Positions 61,786 through 64,000 of a DNA stretch of 64,000 bases are shown here, one piece after another. The notes below the pieces were generated by a model. It made no database searches, was not told the DNA's origin, and saw only the letters and a program-made list of their open reading frames with translations. This DNA is from JAMLIN01 sp964476625. Its GTDB lineage: Bacteria; Pseudomonadota; Gammaproteobacteria; Burkholderiales; Burkholderiaceae_E. Where the stretch lies: NCBI GenBank assembly GCA_964476625.1, contig CAYZBJ010000008.1:1-64000 (forward strand), given 5' to 3'. Position numbers and translations under genes: made by a program. Each line of letters starts with the position of its first letter. The first letter of the stretch is position 1.

Positions 61786-63390
61786 CTATGCGGTTGGCGG
61801 ATACTCCACCGGCAGTGTAGCGTCGATGATCGGATCCTCCTCGCGATACAGGCAGTCCTGGCGCACGCACAGGCGGCAGCTCGGCCCCACCGGCACGGCG
61901 GGCGCCGACGACGACAGGTCGAGCCCATCACCGTAGACGGTCTGGTCGGCGTACAGCGCATCGCAGGCGAGCATGATCGAGACGAAACGGCGGGGCGCGG
62001 TGAACGACGGGCGCGGCTTCTCGACGGTGCGAGCGATGAACAGGAGTCGATCGCCGACAGGGAACTCGACGAGCTGGCGCACCATGGTGCCAGGCGTCAG
62101 GAAAGCCTGGTAGATCGCCCACATCGGGCATGCCGGGCCATGCCGGGGCACGGCGAGGCGGTCGAGGGGAAAGCGCTTGCTGGTGAAGCCGGCGGCGTCG
62201 GTGCGCATCAGCCCGAACGGAATCCCGGCCGAGCCCGGACGGCGCAATGCGACGAGCCGATGGCAGACCTGCTCGAAGCTGGTGCCGAAGTGCTGCGCCA
62301 GGTAGTCGATGTCGTAGCGCGAGCCTTGCGCGGCCTCGAGGAAGGCGTCGTACGGCATCAGCACCGCCGCCGCCAGGTAGGAGGAGAGAACCCGGCGCGC
62401 GCGCCGGCGCGCCATGTCGGTGGTCAGTTGCGCCGCCTGCGCCAGTATGGTGTCGATGGCTCGCCCCTGGCGAAAGAGCTCGACGGCGAGCCGGGCGAGC
62501 TGGAAGCGGCGCGTCGGGCGCGGCGCCGCTTCGGCCAGGACCATGGTCCGCGACCCGGTGTCGAAGGCGGCGTGGTGGCGTCCATCGACCCGGTCGTGCT
62601 CTGCCGATGGACGGGTGACCACCGTGACCCCGTGGGTGCGCTGCAGGTATCCCGCCAGTGCGGATTCCCGGCATTCGTCCTCGATCCCGGCCGCGGCGCG
62701 GAAGTCGATCGCCGTCTCCTCGAGTTCCGGAAAATGATCGTCCCGGTCGAAGATGAAATCGTCGATCTCGTCGACCGGCGTGATCGAGCGGGTGCCGGTA
62801 TCCCCCTTGTCGAAGAACGCGGCGAGCGACTGGGCGACCTCGGCGAGGCGGGCGCTTTCGCTGCCGACGATGGACAGGAAGCGCTGGCGCTGCCCAGGCT
62901 CGAGATCATCGATGTTCTCGAGGATCTGCGACGACGAGCAGATGGCCGCCACCTGCGTGAGCATGCTGTGCACCGCGCTGCCGAGGAAGGGGTCCTGGTT
63001 GAGGCGGTCCGACAGCGCGGTCACCGCCCGGCCGCGGTCGAGCCAGGCGCGATGCAGGTGCACCAGGGCGTGTGCCCAGTCCCGGTGCCGGCTCGCAAGT
63101 TCCTGGGTTGCCGCGGGATCCAGGTGCAGGTCGGCCAGCAGCGGTTCGCCGGCGAGTTCGCCGAGGTAATCCGCCAGTCGCCGCTCGGCGGCGCCATCGA
63201 GTTCGTCGAGCGCGATCCCGAGGATGTCGGCGATGCGCTTGAGGAGGGCGCCGCCGATGTTGCGCTTGTTGCCCTCGATCAGGTTCAGGTAGGACGCCGA
63301 GATACCGACCTCGGCGGCCAGCTTCGATTGCGTGATGCCGAGCGCGCGCCGGCGCTCGCGCAGGGTCGGGCCGATCAGCGAGCGGGGCAT
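61786..63390 (-). CDS. ScfR/PrpR-type regulator (XRE HTH, IrrE-like, DUF2083)
   Basis: 534 residues. The N-terminal HTH_3 domain (about 8-60: RRRALGITQSKLAAEVGISA) is followed by a helical region, a degenerate M78/IrrE-like domain (about 290-345), and the DUF2083 region. The C-terminal CRLCVRQDC (C505, C508, C513), with other cysteines upstream (CPMWA), matches the iron-sulfur site of mycobacterial PrpR. Relatives (PrpR, RamB, ScfR) respond to short-chain acyl-CoA and control propionate or acetate genes. The ATG at 63390 with GGTGAG is preferred to an in-frame GTG at 63492. The second receiver gene is downstream. Confidence 0.85.
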   Translation of the reverse strand: MPRSLIGPTLRERRRALGITQSKLAAEVGISASYLNLIEGNKRNIGGALLKRIADILGIALDELDGAAERRLADYLGELAGEPLLADLHLDPAATQELASRHRDWAHALVHLHRAWLDRGRAVTALSDRLNQDPFLGSAVHSMLTQVAAICSSSQILENIDDLEPGQRQRFLSIVGSESARLAEVAQSLAAFFDKGDTGTRSITPVDEIDDFIFDRDDHFPELEETAIDFRAAAGIEDECRESALAGYLQRTHGVTVVTRPSAEHDRVDGRHHAAFDTGSRTMVLAEAAPRPTRRFQLARLAVELFRQGRAIDTILAQAAQLTTDMARRRARRVLSSYLAAAVLMPYDAFLEAAQGSRYDIDYLAQHFGTSFEQVCHRLVALRRPGSAGIPFGLMRTDAAGFTSKRFPLDRLAVPRHGPACPMWAIYQAFLTPGTMVRQLVEFPVGDRLLFIARTVEKPRPSFTAPRRFVSIMLACDALYADQTVYGDGLDLSSSAPAVPVGPSCRLCVRQDCLYREEDPIIDATLPVEYPPTA

Positions 63391-63695
63391 GGACTCACCG
63401 GGTCGCGACGCCCCATGCCCGCCGGTCGCCCGCGCCGTGGCGAGCGGCAACCGGCGCGGCGCGGATGCTGCGTCGCAAGGTGAAGAATCCACGGGTCGAT
63501 AAGCATGTCGAACAATTCTTTACAAAAAGTATCAATCAAGTCAATTCGTTGTTGAGGGATTGACTGCCGCCGCCGATGCTTGTCGACAAGAGCCCATGAA
63601 CGCCCATGCAGCGGCGAATCGTGACCAGGCACTGGCGCTTCGATGGCCTGCCCGGCTCCCAGTGGGACACCCCACCAATCATAAGGAGGAGAAAC
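63391..63695. promoter_or_regulatory. Divergent control region, ScfR-like gene / ABC binding protein
   Basis: 305 nt without a confident gene. The stretch around 63500-63565 is strongly A/T-rich (for example TTCTTTACAAAAAG) against GC-rich flanks. Reading on the minus strand it offers TTGACT near 63532-63537 and TAAAGA near 63513-63518 with about 14 nt between, a poor match in spacing. The binding-protein gene has AAGGAGGAG at 63683-63691. A shared operator for the ScfR-like protein is plausible. No perfect palindrome was seen. Confidence 0.4.
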
Positions 63696-64000
63696 ATGTC
63701 GAAGTTCAAGCTCGGAAACGGCGCGCTGCCCGTCTTCTCGCGTCGCCAGGTACTTCGCGTGGGCACGGGTGCGGCCGGCGCAGCGCTGATCCCCGGTCTC
63801 GGCGGCATCGGCTGGGCCCACGCCCAGGACAAACCCCCCATGAGTACCTGGCCGGCCGGCTCGGAAGGTGACACGGTCTACATCGGCGGTGCGGTTCCCC
63901 TCACTGGTACCTATGCAGTGCAGGGCGATGACGAGCGCAAGGGCATGGAGCTCGCCATCGAGCACATCAACGGCAACCACGAGTTGATGAAGAAACTCGC
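63696..64000 (+). CDS. ABC transporter substrate-binding protein, urea/branched-chain amino acid type (partial)
   Basis: The first 101 codons, cut by the window edge. A Tat-like signal (SRRQVLRVGTGAAGAALIPGLGG, cleaved near AHA) precedes the Peripla_BP_6 opening VYIGGAVPLTGTYAVQGDDERKGMELAIEHIN. AAGGAGGAG precedes the ATG. This family binds urea, amides, branched-chain amino acids or aromatic acids. It is divergent from the ScfR-like regulator, which may control it. Confidence 0.87.
   Translation, partial: MSKFKLGNGALPVFSRRQVLRVGTGAAGAALIPGLGGIGWAHAQDKPPMSTWPAGSEGDTVYIGGAVPLTGTYAVQGDDERKGMELAIEHINGNHELMKKL

Overview
This 64 kb window is high-GC DNA from a Gammaproteobacterium. The evidence is a set of housekeeping neighbourhoods typical of that class: pyrG-kdsA-eno-ftsB, dapA-bamC, ppiase-lpxH, accA-tilS, suhB next to trmJ, plus Hsp33 and an E. 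coli-type YciO/YciV pair. The genus cannot be named from the sequence. Three fixed runs of ten N (4587-4596, 35901-35910, 51151-51160), each inside a gene, point to a draft or metagenome-derived scaffold.

Layout. 1-23 kb is mostly core: a CoA-transferase subunit (cut by the left edge), pyrG, kdsA, eno, ftsB, hslO, a gamma-carbonic anhydrase divergent from a ferritin-like DUF455 gene, an acyl-CoA synthetase, rnm, yciO, an M50 membrane protease, trpS, a large c-di-GMP protein, a methyltransferase, dapA, bamC, a metallo-beta-lactamase-fold hydrolase, a repeat lipoprotein, a SlyD-like isomerase and mutS. 23-34 kb looks accessory and catabolic: tesB and an acyl-CoA synthetase face away from a complete five-gene oligopeptide-type ABC importer that is fused by start/stop overlaps to a double TetR regulator and a short-chain dehydrogenase. 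34-46 kb is a stress and repair block: an alpha/beta hydrolase, Ku and LigD (bacterial end joining), a metal-uptake set (TonB receptor, PepSY protein, DUF2946), ada and alkB, an extradiol dioxygenase and a cytochrome b561. 46-58 kb is core again: suhB, trmJ, prpF, cysE, lpxH, a periplasmic PPIase, a TPR protein, cysS, a DNA glycosylase, accA, tilS, lysC and tRNA-Ser(GCT). 57.9-64 kb is a signalling module: a stand-alone receiver, a small membrane protein, a sodium/solute-symporter histidine kinase, a second stand-alone receiver, a ScfR/PrpR-type regulator, and the start of a Tat-exported ABC binding protein.

Most notable observations. (1) Ada keeps its DNA-binding and O6-methylguanine transferase parts but has lost all four zinc/acceptor cysteines of its N-terminal sensor domain, and yet a perfect inverted pair of Ada-box-like sites (AAT-N6-GCAA) sits just upstream of it, between alkB and ada. 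(2) A symporter-kinase is bracketed by two output-less receivers, one of which appears to start with an ATC codon. (3) A two-in-one TetR regulator is built into a transporter/acyl-CoA operon. (4) A 62-nt near-perfect hairpin of a dispersed-repeat type lies between trpS and the c-di-GMP gene.
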